Source: Leeuwenhoekiella palythoae | Lineage (GTDB): Bacteria > Bacteroidota > Bacteroidia > Flavobacteriales > Flavobacteriaceae | Reading direction: 5' to 3' | NCBI RefSeq assembly: GCF_900130045.1 | Contig: NZ_FQXT01000002.1 | Coordinates: 496,001 to 560,000, forward strand | Length of the DNA stretch: 64,000 bases | In this document: positions 16,664 to 24,093 of the stretch, one piece after another | Position numbering within the stretch: position 1 is the stretch's first letter | Layout of the letters: each line of letters begins with the position of its first letter | Notes under the pieces: model-generated | Databases searched by the model: none | What the model was told of the DNA's origin: nothing | What the model saw: the letters and a program-made list of their open reading frames with translations, nothing else | Made by a program: the position numbers and the translations under genes

Positions 16664-17137
16664 TTAATAAGACACGTTGATGAGGTTGCCGTTCTCTGCA
16701 ACCCGATATTCAATAAGGGTGTACGGTAATTCCTGAGCGGTATCTTGCCCGGTAAAAAGAGTATAGGTATTTTCTTCACAAGGGCATGTAGCTTCGGTGC
16801 CATTTAAAGTCATCGTCGAGCAGCTATTAGGAACGTGATTGGGGTCTGTTGCCTCCCAAGCGCGAATTCCTGCACCGGTATTGATAACAAATATTCCGCG
16901 GATGCCTACACCAGATACGTAAACCGAATTCCCGGGGAATTGCAACTGACTATATTCCGGAAGGTTGGTATTAAGATTTACGCTAAAAGAAATAGGATTT
17001 ACATTGGGATTGTTGATGCGGTTATCATCAGAACTACAGCTTTGTAAAACCACGCTAAAAGCCAAAAAACAAAGCAGCAACTTGGTGCGAAAGAAAAAAT
17101 TAGGGTTTATCAATTTAGAAAAATTTAGAAGTAACAA
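16664..17137 (-). CDS. Small lipoprotein with Rieske-like CPC motif, function unknown
   Basis: About 157 residues with a lipoprotein signal ('LLCFLAFSVVLQSC', lipid-modified Cys about residue 34). The mature part reads 'GVGIRGIFVINTGAGIRAWEATDPNHVPNSCSTMTLNGTEATCPCEENTYTLFTGQ', which resembles the small Rieske-type [2Fe-2S] lipoproteins of flavobacteria, but the His ligands of a working C-x-H...C-x-x-H cluster are absent: there is CPC-E instead of CPCH. A degenerate Rieske fold is my inference. The start is TTG at 17137; nearer TTG codons would give a more normal n-region, so the true start is uncertain. It is convergent with the TonB receptor and divergent from greA. Confidence 0.65.
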   Translation of the reverse strand: MLLLNFSKLINPNFFFRTKLLLCFLAFSVVLQSCSSDDNRINNPNVNPISFSVNLNTNLPEYSQLQFPGNSVYVSGVGIRGIFVINTGAGIRAWEATDPNHVPNSCSTMTLNGTEATCPCEENTYTLFTGQDTAQELPYTLIEYRVAENGNLINVSY

Positions 17138-17149
17138 TTAATAAATTCG

Positions 17150-17190
17150 TATATTAGCAACACTTAATCCCGTTTCTAATGGGATTTTTT
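17150..17190 (+). promoter_or_regulatory. greA promoter-proximal attenuator-like leader
   Basis: TATATTAG at 17150-17157 is one base off TAnnTTTG. Just after it AATCCC (17166-17171) and GGGATT (17181-17186) form a hairpin followed by a T-run (17185-17190), about 95 bases before the greA ATG. Because the upstream gene points away, there is nothing upstream to terminate, so the hairpin most likely acts on greA transcripts. Confidence 0.5.
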
Positions 17191-17283
17191 GTGTTTATAA
17201 GCGAGCTCGAAACTTCAGCTCTGTAAACATTAAATTTTTAAACGAAAAATACACACAGTCATTGTGCATTAATAAACGAAGTT

Positions 17284-17760
17284 ATGAGTAAAGTATCATA
17301 CTATACAGCAGAAGGATTAAAAAAATTGAAAGACGAGCTGAATCAGCTTAAAGATATTGAACGCCCAAAGGCTTCTCAGGCAATTGCCGAAGCGCGTGAT
17401 AAAGGAGATTTGAGTGAGAATGCTGAGTATGATGCTGCTAAAGAAGCTCAGGGAATGCTAGAAATGCGCATTTCTAAGATGGAAGAGCTTGTAGCTAATG
17501 CCCGTATCATTGATGAGTCTCAGCTAGATACTTCTAAAGCTTTAGTACACTCTACCGTAAAAATTAAAAATCAAACTAACGGAATGCAGATGACCTATAA
17601 ACTGGTTGCGCAAAGTGAAGCCGATCTAAAAAGCGGAAAGATCTCTGTAGATTCTCCTATAGGTAAAGGCTTACTTGGTAAAAAAGTAGGTGAAGTAGCA
17701 GAAATCAGTGTTCCAAACGGAACGATGAAATTTGATATTTTAGAAATAACCAGAGATTAA
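17284..17760 (+). CDS. greA: Transcription elongation factor GreA
   Basis: A 158-residue GreA that stimulates RNA cleavage by backtracked RNA polymerase. The N-terminal coiled coil (about residues 8-75) carries the acidic tip 'GDLSENAEYDAAKEAQ' (D and E residues at about 42-45), which enters the polymerase channel; the C-terminal FKBP-like domain includes 'TYKLVAQSEADLKSGKISVDSPIGKGLLGKKVGE'. Length and motifs are complete. It starts at ATG 17284 after a ~120-base leader and is followed 8 bases later by a HIT-family gene, so the two form an operon. Confidence 0.97.
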   Translation: MSKVSYYTAEGLKKLKDELNQLKDIERPKASQAIAEARDKGDLSENAEYDAAKEAQGMLEMRISKMEELVANARIIDESQLDTSKALVHSTVKIKNQTNGMQMTYKLVAQSEADLKSGKISVDSPIGKGLLGKKVGEVAEISVPNGTMKFDILEITRD

Positions 17761-17768
17761 GACTTACT

Positions 17769-18158
17769 ATGGCTTCTATTTTCACAAAGATCATCAATCG
17801 CGAAATTCCTGGACATATTGTTGCCGAAGATGAGCAACATATTGCAATATTAGACATTAACCCTAACGCAAAAGGGCACACGCTATGTATTCCTAAGAAG
17901 GAGGTCAACAAGATTTTTGATTTGCCCGAAGCAGAATATATGGCACTTATGGCATTTAGCCGAAAAGTAGCTAAGGCTTTAGAAAAAGTAGTGCCTTGTG
18001 AGCGCATTGGTGTTTCTGTGATAGGTCTAGAAGTACCACACGTTCACGTGCATTTGATTCCGCTTACAACAATGGAAGACGCGCGCTTTATTAGTAAAAC
18101 AAAACTTGCTCAAGAAGAATTTGAGGCGCTTGCGCAGCAGATTCAAGCAGCTTTTTAA
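17769..18158 (+). CDS. HIT family nucleotide hydrolase/transferase
   Basis: A 129-residue histidine-triad protein. The active-site motif H-x-H-x-H appears as 'VPHVHVHLIPL' near residues 94-104, and the N-terminal half has the usual 'FTKIINREIPGHIVAEDEQHIAILDINPNAKGHTLCIPKKEV'. HIT proteins cleave adenosine phosphoramidates or AMP conjugates; the exact substrate is not predictable. It follows greA by 8 bases, an arrangement common in Bacteroidota. Its stop overlaps the end of a convergent gene by four bases. Confidence 0.93.
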   Translation: MASIFTKIINREIPGHIVAEDEQHIAILDINPNAKGHTLCIPKKEVNKIFDLPEAEYMALMAFSRKVAKALEKVVPCERIGVSVIGLEVPHVHVHLIPLTTMEDARFISKTKLAQEEFEALAQQIQAAF

Positions 18159-18511
18159 GCGGCCATTTTCAATCTGTAAATAGCAAAAGCGGCAGCCGCA
18201 GCAACCACTACAATTGCAATCAGAATGATAATTGCTAGAGGTTTAAAACGCGTATACGTCTCAGGATTGCCTATCCTTTTTAAGTTGTAAAGGTATACGC
18301 GGTCAATTTCGTCTGTCCACAATCCCGGATAAATTTGTGATGAACAGTGACTGCAATGCAGTTCGCCTTTTACTTCCTTAGTGGCTTTAGTAAGCAACTT
18401 GTTATCTTCGATCTTGTTATAAAACGTAAAGCTTAACCCATCTTGCGCATAACATTTTGGGCAGTTATTGCGCAGTTTAGACTCGCCAAATTTTACGAAA
18501 GAAGAAGCCAT
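18155..18511 (-). CDS. Zinc-ribbon membrane protein, function unknown
   Basis: A 118-residue protein with an N-terminal four-cysteine zinc ribbon: 'CPKCYAQDG' at about 17-25 and 'CSHCSSQIY' at about 53-61. A C-terminal membrane helix follows at about 91-112 (IIILIAIVVVAAAAAFAIY). It should sit with the ribbon on the cytosolic side. I do not recognise a named family. It is convergent with the HIT gene (4-base overlap at stops) and lies downstream of the kinase/NUDIX pair, separated by 32 bases. A role in RNA or protein binding at the membrane is only a guess. Confidence 0.75.
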   Translation of the reverse strand: MASSFVKFGESKLRNNCPKCYAQDGLSFTFYNKIEDNKLLTKATKEVKGELHCSHCSSQIYPGLWTDEIDRVYLYNLKRIGNPETYTRFKPLAIIILIAIVVVAAAAAFAIYRLKMAA

Positions 18512-18543
18512 ATGCAGAGGTTGGTTGGTGGCGCAAAAATAAC

Positions 18544-19131
18544 CTATTTCATAAGATCTGCCAGATTAATTTGTGCGTATTGCAGGAGCATTATAGTTTT
18601 GGCATCTTTAATTTCTCCTGTTTTTATCAATGCTAAGGCATCCTGAAAGCTATATTCAAGAACCTCAATATTTTCGGTTTCATCAACGGCACCACCGCCT
18701 TCTGATACTTTTTGACTTTCAGAATATGCTGCGATAAAGAAATGCAAAATTTCGGTTACAGATCCCGGAGACATATAGGATTCAAAGACTTTTTCAACTG
18801 TTTTGATTCTGTAGCCGGTTTCTTCCTCGATTTCTTTAATGATTGCCGTTTTTGGGTCATTTTCGTCTAACAATCCGGCGCAGGCTTCGATCATCATCCC
18901 ATCGCTGTTTTTGTTGAGATAGGTAGGCATTCTAAACTGCCGCGTGAGAATCACGGTTTTTTGATCTGGATTATACAACAGCACTACCGCACCGTTTCCG
19001 CGATCATAAGCTTCGCGCGATTGGTGTTCCCAAGTGTTCTGATTGTTGAGATATTCAAAGTCTACTTTGTTTAGCGTATACCAATTGTCAGAAAGTATAC
19101 TGACTTTCATATTTCTTACCTTATCATTCAT
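18544..19131 (-). CDS. nudK: NUDIX hydrolase, NudK-like
   Basis: A 195-residue hydrolase resembling GDP-mannose pyrophosphatase NudK. The Nudix box 'GLLDENDPKTAIIKEIEEETGY' contains the REEE-equivalent glutamates (KEIEEETG). Other family parts are 'GNGAVVLLYNPDQKTVILTRQFRMP', 'MMIEACAG' and 'SYMSPGSVTEILHFFIA'. The product would cleave sugar-nucleotides to a sugar phosphate and NMP in the cytosol. The ATG at 19131 overlaps the kinase stop as ATGA; an internal ATG seven codons later is an alternative start. The overlap with the histidine kinase gene indicates co-translation. Confidence 0.9.
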   Translation of the reverse strand: MNDKVRNMKVSILSDNWYTLNKVDFEYLNNQNTWEHQSREAYDRGNGAVVLLYNPDQKTVILTRQFRMPTYLNKNSDGMMIEACAGLLDENDPKTAIIKEIEEETGYRIKTVEKVFESYMSPGSVTEILHFFIAAYSESQKVSEGGGAVDETENIEVLEYSFQDALALIKTGEIKDAKTIMLLQYAQINLADLMK

Positions 19132-20282
19132 TCGTCTATAAGTTTAAGCGCTATTTGAAAGGTGGTCCCTTTGTTGAGTTCGCTATGCAACACGCGTACT
19201 TGTCCGTCGTGATATTCCTCAATTATACGTTTGGTTAACGAGAGGCCAAGACCCCAACCTCGTTTTTTTGTAGTATAACCCGGTTCAAAAATGGTATTGA
19301 AGTTCATTTTTGGGATTCCTTTACCGGTGTCTTTTATCAAGATTTTTGCAAAGCGGGTGTCGCGTTTAACGGTTAGTGTGAGCTTTCCTTTACCCTTCAT
19401 GGCATCAATGGCATTTTTTACCAGGTTTTCAATACTCCACGCATAGAGTTCTTTGTTGAGCATTACAAAAAGTTGCCCCTGCGGAACATCGATCTCAAAA
19501 TCGATGAGCTTAGAACTGCGATTAGCTAAATATTCAAAGGCTTCTTGGGTTTCGGTAATGATGTTTTTGGGATCAAGCTTCGGGATACTGCCTATTTGAG
19601 AAAACCTTCCGGTGATGGTTTCTAGGCGGTTTATATCTTTATTGATCTCCTCAATATAATCGGGGTTTACTTGTTCGGCTTTTAAAATTTCGGTCCATCC
19701 TACAAGTGAAGAAAGCGGCGTGCCTATTTGATGCGCAGTTTCTTTAGCCATTCCTGCCCAAAGCGAGTTTTGTTCTGAAGCTTTTGAGGTGGCGTAAAAG
19801 AAATAAATTACCGCGATAAAAAGAATTACAATAATCACCAATACCACCGGGAAAAACTTCAATTGATTGATCACCGGGGAGTGCCCATAATACGCATACC
19901 AGAGTTCACCACCCAAAATATCAATGCGTATAGGATCATTTTCGGTGGCCATTTCCAGCAGTAATTCTTGAGATCTAATAGGGTTTTCAAGAATATTTTC
20001 GGGGATATTGATGCTGTTTACAATACTGTCCTTATAATCTGTAATGATTATGGGAATGTATTGATTTTTAGAATTTATCTTCTGGCTCAGGGCGTAATAC
20101 TGGTTGATGTCTTCAGTATTAAAGGCTTCCATAGAAGTGGCCCAGATTTCCATACGGTCCCGTTCTGCCTGCTTGAGTTGGTCAAAAAATAAGGAGACAT
20201 TCCAAAGAATAAGCGCGGTTATAACTACCGCTGCAAAAATGATAAACCAGCGGATAAAACGCTGATCTTTATTAAAATTCAT
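19128..20282 (-). CDS. Sensor histidine kinase
   Basis: A 384-residue kinase with TM1 at about residues 11-33, a ~105-residue periplasmic part, and TM2 at about 143-163. The phosphorylated His is H184 in 'AKETAHQIGTPLSSLVGWTEIL', of the unusual H-Q-I-G-T-P type rather than H-E-x-x-x-P. ATPase motifs are 'NLVKNAIDAM' (N), 'DTGKGIP' (G1) and 'GWGLGLSLTKRI' (G2). No response regulator gene is adjacent, so it is an orphan kinase here; its co-translated partner is the NUDIX hydrolase. The signal is unknown. The ATG at 20282 is used. Confidence 0.9.
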   Translation of the reverse strand: MNFNKDQRFIRWFIIFAAVVITALILWNVSLFFDQLKQAERDRMEIWATSMEAFNTEDINQYYALSQKINSKNQYIPIIITDYKDSIVNSINIPENILENPIRSQELLLEMATENDPIRIDILGGELWYAYYGHSPVINQLKFFPVVLVIIVILFIAVIYFFYATSKASEQNSLWAGMAKETAHQIGTPLSSLVGWTEILKAEQVNPDYIEEINKDINRLETITGRFSQIGSIPKLDPKNIITETQEAFEYLANRSSKLIDFEIDVPQGQLFVMLNKELYAWSIENLVKNAIDAMKGKGKLTLTVKRDTRFAKILIKDTGKGIPKMNFNTIFEPGYTTKKRGWGLGLSLTKRIIEEYHDGQVRVLHSELNKGTTFQIALKLIDE

Positions 20283-20434
20283 AGGGTTCGTTTCTTTGAA
20301 GCTCGTGTTAACAAAAAGCCTTTGTTTAGCTGCGCTGTTCTAAAGCAGATACAACTTGGCATTTGAAATAAATATAAAGTATTTTGAATACAATTATTGT
20401 TTTCAAAACGGTTTTAAGAATACTATCGTATGCC

Positions 20435-20442
20435 TACCTTTG
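20435..20442 (+). promoter_or_regulatory. Promoter -7 element for flavin reductase gene
   Basis: TACCTTTG fits TAnnTTTG and ends five bases before the ATG at 20447, so a transcript from it would have almost no leader. TTTT at 20412-20415 lies at the -33 position. The short leader makes this call uncertain. Confidence 0.4.
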
Positions 20443-20446
20443 CCAA

Positions 20447-21328
20447 ATGAGCACCGAAACACTTTCTATAGACCCTAAAACTTCAGAAAATGCCAGAGTT
20501 TATGGTCTTTTATCTGCTGCTGTGGGGCCACGCCCTATTGCTTTTGCAAGTACTTTAGATGCCGAGGGTAAACCTAATCTGGCGCCGTATAGCTTTTTTA
20601 ATGTGTTTAGCTCTAATCCGCCAATTGTTGTGTTTTCTCCGGTGCGTAGGGGGAGAGATAACACCACAAAACATACGCTAGATAATATTCTTGCAACCAA
20701 AGAAGTGGTGATCAATGTGGTGAATTATGCTATGGTACACCAGATGTCGCTGGCCAGCACTGAATATGAAACCGGTGTAGACGAATTTATAAAAGCAGGT
20801 TTCAGTAAAGAGCTTTCAGAAGCGGTAAAGCCTTTTCGTGTGAAAGAAGCGCCTGTGCAATTGGAGTGCAAGGTAAATGAAGTTGTGGCTTTAGGAACTG
20901 AAGGTGGTGCGGGAAACTTAGTCGTTTGCGAGGTGCTTAGAATTCATATTCAAAAGGCTGTGCTGACCGAAGCAGAAACCATTGACGAGCACAAAATTGA
21001 TCTTGTGGCGCGTATGGGAGGCAACTGGTACACACGGGCGATAGAAGGTATGTTTGAAGTGCCAAAGCCGCTGCGCAATCTTGGTGTAGGTGTAGATGCC
21101 TTGCCGGAAGCTATAAGATTAAGCACCGTGCTTAGCGGAAACGACTTGGGAAGGCTAGGTAATATTGAGGCTTTACCAGATGAAGAAGCTGTAAAGGCAT
21201 TTTTATCAGAAAATGAGGATTTAAAAGAAGTGGTGAGCTCTGGAAATCAAGAGCAATTGCATCAAGCAATTAAAGAATTAGTAAATCAAGATAGAACGGG
21301 CGATGCCTGGAAATTAATTTTAGCCTAA
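20447..21328 (+). CDS. Flavin reductase family protein (FMN-binding split barrel)
   Basis: A 293-residue protein with an N-terminal flavin-reductase-like domain: 'YGLLSAAVGPRPIAFASTLDAEGKPNLAPYSFFNVFSSNPPIVVFSP' and 'RRGRDNTTKHTLDNILATKEVVINVV' match FMN-binding split-barrel proteins that move electrons from NAD(P)H to FMN. The last ~70 residues form a less conserved helical extension. A TTG start 21 codons upstream exists, but ATG 20447 gives the conserved N-terminus. No partner monooxygenase gene lies nearby, so the electron acceptor is unknown. Confidence 0.88.
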   Translation: MSTETLSIDPKTSENARVYGLLSAAVGPRPIAFASTLDAEGKPNLAPYSFFNVFSSNPPIVVFSPVRRGRDNTTKHTLDNILATKEVVINVVNYAMVHQMSLASTEYETGVDEFIKAGFSKELSEAVKPFRVKEAPVQLECKVNEVVALGTEGGAGNLVVCEVLRIHIQKAVLTEAETIDEHKIDLVARMGGNWYTRAIEGMFEVPKPLRNLGVGVDALPEAIRLSTVLSGNDLGRLGNIEALPDEEAVKAFLSENEDLKEVVSSGNQEQLHQAIKELVNQDRTGDAWKLILA

Positions 21329-21364
21329 TTTTAAAAGGCTTATCATATAAACAAAACAACAGAA

Positions 21365-21742
21365 ATGGAAGTACAGGGAAAAATTAAATTGATTGGAGAC
21401 GTACAAACCTTTGGGAACAATGGTTTTAGAAAGCGCGAAGTTGTTGTAACTACCGAAGAGCAATATCCACAGCCTATAATGGTTGAGTTTGTGCAAGATA
21501 AAACCGACTTGCTAAACAACTTTAATGTAGGGCAAAACGTAAAAATAAGCATCAACTTAAGAGGTCGCGAGTGGGTGAATCCACAAGGTGAGACAAAATA
21601 TTTTAATAGCATTCAAGGATGGCGAATTGAAAGTCTTGAAAGCGCTGCGCCTTCTGCTGGAATACCTCCGGTACCACCGGCAGACCAGTTTGAGCCTGCT
21701 TCAGATTTTGATGATGACGATCACGACGATCTGCCTTTCTAA
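21365..21742 (+). CDS. DUF3127 family protein (OB-fold-like)
   Basis: A 125-residue protein of the DUF3127 family found across Bacteroidota. The N-terminal ~90 residues ('MEVQGKIKLIGDVQTFGNNGFRKREVVVTTEEQ', 'NFNVGQNVKISINLRGREW', 'YFNSIQGWRI') have the strand pattern of an OB-fold and resemble single-stranded-DNA-binding proteins. The C-terminal tail is Pro-rich then strongly acidic, ending 'DDDDHDDLPF', similar to the SSB tip used for partner binding. ssDNA binding is suggested but not proven. Single gene between two short-spaced same-strand genes; a terminator follows. Confidence 0.9.
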   Translation: MEVQGKIKLIGDVQTFGNNGFRKREVVVTTEEQYPQPIMVEFVQDKTDLLNNFNVGQNVKISINLRGREWVNPQGETKYFNSIQGWRIESLESAAPSAGIPPVPPADQFEPASDFDDDDHDDLPF

Positions 21743-21762
21743 AAAGCACGTTAAACACATGT

Positions 21763-21799
21763 AAAACCCTCGATACTTTTAGTAAGTTTCGGGGGTTTT
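21763..21799 (+). terminator. Terminator after DUF3127 gene
   Basis: AAAACCCTCGA (21763-21773) pairs with TCGGGGGTTTT (21789-21799), with one G-U pair, closing a loop that itself contains TACT/AGTA. A T-rich stretch follows. Confidence 0.8.
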
Positions 21800-21861
21800 G
21801 AGTTTTTTTTGATAATCAAATTTTATGCGCTGTTAGCCTTAAGACAGTTCAGAGCATAAAA

Positions 21862-22022
21862 AAAAGCTCTTGAAATTAAGAGCTTTTAATTGGTTTTAGG
21901 TGAACCTATTTATAAACTAAAAAAGCAATGATGAACAAAATTTTAAATAGGCTCTCATAAATTTCGGCAAAAAATCGGAATTATTCAAAATATTATACTT
22001 GTTTTTATTAAAATCATAAAGC
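21862..22022 (+). other. Intergenic hairpin and mini-ORF leader
   Basis: Hairpin AAAAGCTCTT (21862-21871) and AAGAGCTTTT (21878-21887) is followed by a G-poor linker and the mini-ORF ATGATGAACAAA... (21929-21961, about 10 codons to TAA). Nothing else is seen up to the aat gene. The arrangement is similar to one at 44123-44200. Confidence 0.5.
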
Positions 22023-22661
22023 ATCATTTTTATTAATTCGTCTCAGCCGTTTCCTGATCATCATCTTGCTGATGAAGATGGTCTCCTTGCCGTGGGTGCA
22101 GATTTGAGTCCGGCGCGCTTGATCGATGCGTATAGTCAAGGAATTTTTCCTTGGTATAATGATGGTCAGCCGGTTTTATGGTGGTCGCCTGATCCCAGAA
22201 TGGTGTTGAAACCTCAGGAAGTACACATTTCAAAGTCAATGAGAAAAGTGTTGCGCGACGCAAAGTTTAAGGTGACTTACAATACGCATTTTCTAGACGT
22301 AATTTTAAATTGTAAGCGCATCAAACGAGATGATCAAGACGGTACGTGGATCACAAACGAAATGGTCGAAGCCTATTTAAACCTACATAAATTGGGTTAT
22401 GCAGAGTCTGTAGAGGTATGGCAGGATGAGGTTCTCGTAGGAGGGTTGTATGGCGTAAATCTCAAAGAAAAACAGGTTTTTTGTGGTGAAAGTATGTTTG
22501 CAAAAGCAAGTAATGCCAGCAAAGTTGCGCTAATCTCTTTAGCGCACAAGCTTGCACAGCAAGACTATAAACTTATCGACTGCCAAGTATATACAACTCA
22601 TCTGGAAAGTTTAGGAGCAAGAGAAATTACCAGAGAAGCGTTTCTGTCTTATTTACGTTAG
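22023..22661 (+). CDS. aat: Leucyl/phenylalanyl-tRNA-protein transferase
   Basis: Aat transfers Leu or Phe from tRNA to the N-terminus of proteins bearing Arg or Lys, marking them for ClpS/ClpAP (N-end rule). Conserved segments are 'FPDHHLADEDGLLAVGADLSPARLIDAYSQGIFPWY', 'PVLWWSPDPRMVL', 'TWITNEMVEAY', 'GYAESVEVWQ', 'VGGLYGV', 'FCGESMFAKASNASK' and 'LIDCQVYTTHLESLGAREI'. About 212 residues. The first GTG (22092) would cut off conserved residues before 'GADLSP'. The frame is open only from 22020, and the only possible codons for a full N-terminus are ATC 22023 or ATT 22026 and 22032. I annotate 22023, but the start is uncertain. No sign of a frameshift is seen. Confidence 0.85.
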   Translation: MIFINSSQPFPDHHLADEDGLLAVGADLSPARLIDAYSQGIFPWYNDGQPVLWWSPDPRMVLKPQEVHISKSMRKVLRDAKFKVTYNTHFLDVILNCKRIKRDDQDGTWITNEMVEAYLNLHKLGYAESVEVWQDEVLVGGLYGVNLKEKQVFCGESMFAKASNASKVALISLAHKLAQQDYKLIDCQVYTTHLESLGAREITREAFLSYLR

Positions 22662-22735
22662 GTTTTATTCGTCGAAAAAGCTCTGAGCCTAGTTATGAAC
22701 TAACCGGTAATGTTCTAATAAATGACTTACAAACT

Positions 22736-23311
22736 TTATTGGAGTTTGCTTACTTCAGCATATCTAAAGCAATTCACTTCGTGATCGTTAACCATACCGG
22801 TAGCTTGCATATGCGCATAAACCACAGTTGAACCGGTAAATTTAAAACCACGCTTTTTTAGGTCTTTTGATAAGGCATCACTAATTGCGGTAGTTGCCGG
22901 CGCTTCTTTATAATTTTTTACCGAATTCTGAACAGGCTTGTGATTTACAAAACTCCAGATGTATTTAGAAAAACTACCGAATTCTTCTTGAATTTTTATA
23001 AAAGCTTGAGCATTGCTCACCGTAGCTTTTACTTTTAATTTATTTCTGATGATTCCGGGGTTTTGAAGAAGTTCTTCAAGCTTGACATCAGAATACGCTG
23101 CGATCTTTTTATAGTCAAAAGCATCAAGCGCTTCACGAAAGTTTTCGCGCTTGCGCAAAATAGTGATCCAGCTTAACCCTGCCTGAAAAGTTTCTAAGAT
23201 CAAAAATTCAAAGATGGTTTGATCGTCATAGACGGGGACGCCCCATTCTTGATCGTGGTACGCTTCATAAAGTGGATCGCCCACACACCAGCCACATCTG
23301 TGTTTTGTCAT
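22736..23311 (-). CDS. tag: DNA-3-methyladenine glycosylase I
   Basis: A 191-residue Tag enzyme that removes 3-methyladenine from DNA. It has the zinc-binding residues in 'HRCGWC' (Cys 6 and 9 area) and 'HEVNCFRY' near the C-terminus. Further family parts are 'YHDQEWGVPVYDDQTIFEFLILETFQAGLSWITILRKRENFREAF'-like core, 'NPGIIRNKLKVKA' and 'LKKRGFKFTGSTVVYAHMQATGMVNDH'. The ATG at 23311 fits. It stands alone on the minus strand, convergent with aat. Base-excision repair in the cytosol. Regulation is not visible. Confidence 0.96.
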   Translation of the reverse strand: MTKHRCGWCVGDPLYEAYHDQEWGVPVYDDQTIFEFLILETFQAGLSWITILRKRENFREALDAFDYKKIAAYSDVKLEELLQNPGIIRNKLKVKATVSNAQAFIKIQEEFGSFSKYIWSFVNHKPVQNSVKNYKEAPATTAISDALSKDLKKRGFKFTGSTVVYAHMQATGMVNDHEVNCFRYAEVSKLQ

Positions 23312-23342
23312 AATTCAAAGTAAATTACTTCAAGGCAAGCCT

Positions 23343-23371
23343 CCGAGTATTAATCCCTTTGGCGGAGCCAA
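23343..23371 (+). repeat. Dispersed short repeat, copy 1 (TTGGCGGAGCCAA hairpin)
   Basis: Upstream of the thioredoxin-like gene the sequence CGAGTATTAATCCC is followed by TTTGGCGGAGCCAA, whose end TTGGC/GCCAA is a small hairpin. Similar units occur at 28813-28841 and 44096-44120. Confidence 0.6.
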
Positions 23372-23454
23372 TTGAAAATTAAAGGTAGACATTTTGAGTT
23401 GTTCTTAGGTACTGCGCTTTGTAAGTTGATTCAAAAAACACCGACTTTTGCTTT

Positions 23455-24093
23455 ATGACGATTACAACCTTAGAACGACAAGAGCTGGTAACTGAAGCTC
23501 GCAAAAATGCCTTAACCTACGCAGATTACCGAATTTTGGTAGCCAAACACGCCCAATCTTTCACAAGCACCGGGCATACGCAAACCGAAGCTTTATCAAA
23601 TTATACCGTACTTAATGACCGCCGTATGAAGCGCTGGGATAAAACTTTAAAGTTCACTCCGGCCCAAGAAGATGAATTGAAAAACTATACAAGACCGGTA
23701 AATTGGTTAGTGCTTACTGAAAGTTGGTGTGGCGATGCTCCTGCGGCAGTGGCCGTAATGCATAAAATGGCTGAACTACAGCCGGCCATAAATTTCAAGT
23801 TGGTCTTGCGTGATGATCACCCGCAATTGATGGATGCCTTCTTGACCAATGGTGGAAAAGCCATACCAAAATTGATCGTGCAGAATCCAGAGAATAATGC
23901 TGTGGTGACAAGTTGGGGTTCGCGTTCTAAGGCTGCACAGCAACTTGTGACAGATTTTAAAGCGGAAAATGAAACGATAACACCGGAGTTTATTAACACG
24001 CTTCAGAAATGGTATAATGATAATAAAGGACAAGCTGTGGTTGAAGAACTGCTTGCGATCTTAAAAGAATTTAACCTTGAAACTCAAAACTGA
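23455..24093 (+). CDS. Thioredoxin-like protein lacking the CXXC motif
   Basis: A 212-residue cytosolic protein of the thioredoxin superfamily. The segment 'WLVLTESWCGDAPAAVAVMHKMAELQPAINFKLVLRDDHPQLMDAFLTNGGKAIPKLIV' follows the thioredoxin pattern including the cis-Pro ('AIPKLI'), but the active site reads W-C-G-D-A, with one cysteine and no resolving partner. It cannot work as a normal disulfide reductase and may be a binding or monothiol protein. N-terminal helices precede the domain. The 3' end overlaps the convergent TonB-like gene by 23 bases. Start ATG 23455; function unknown. Confidence 0.88.
   Translation: MTITTLERQELVTEARKNALTYADYRILVAKHAQSFTSTGHTQTEALSNYTVLNDRRMKRWDKTLKFTPAQEDELKNYTRPVNWLVLTESWCGDAPAAVAVMHKMAELQPAINFKLVLRDDHPQLMDAFLTNGGKAIPKLIVQNPENNAVVTSWGSRSKAAQQLVTDFKAENETITPEFINTLQKWYNDNKGQAVVEELLAILKEFNLETQN

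Noticed and set aside
21743-22022. tRNA or known small RNA gene in the gap before aat and in other large gaps
   Set aside because: No cloverleaf, CCA end or known RNA consensus could be traced in any gap except the TPP riboswitch.
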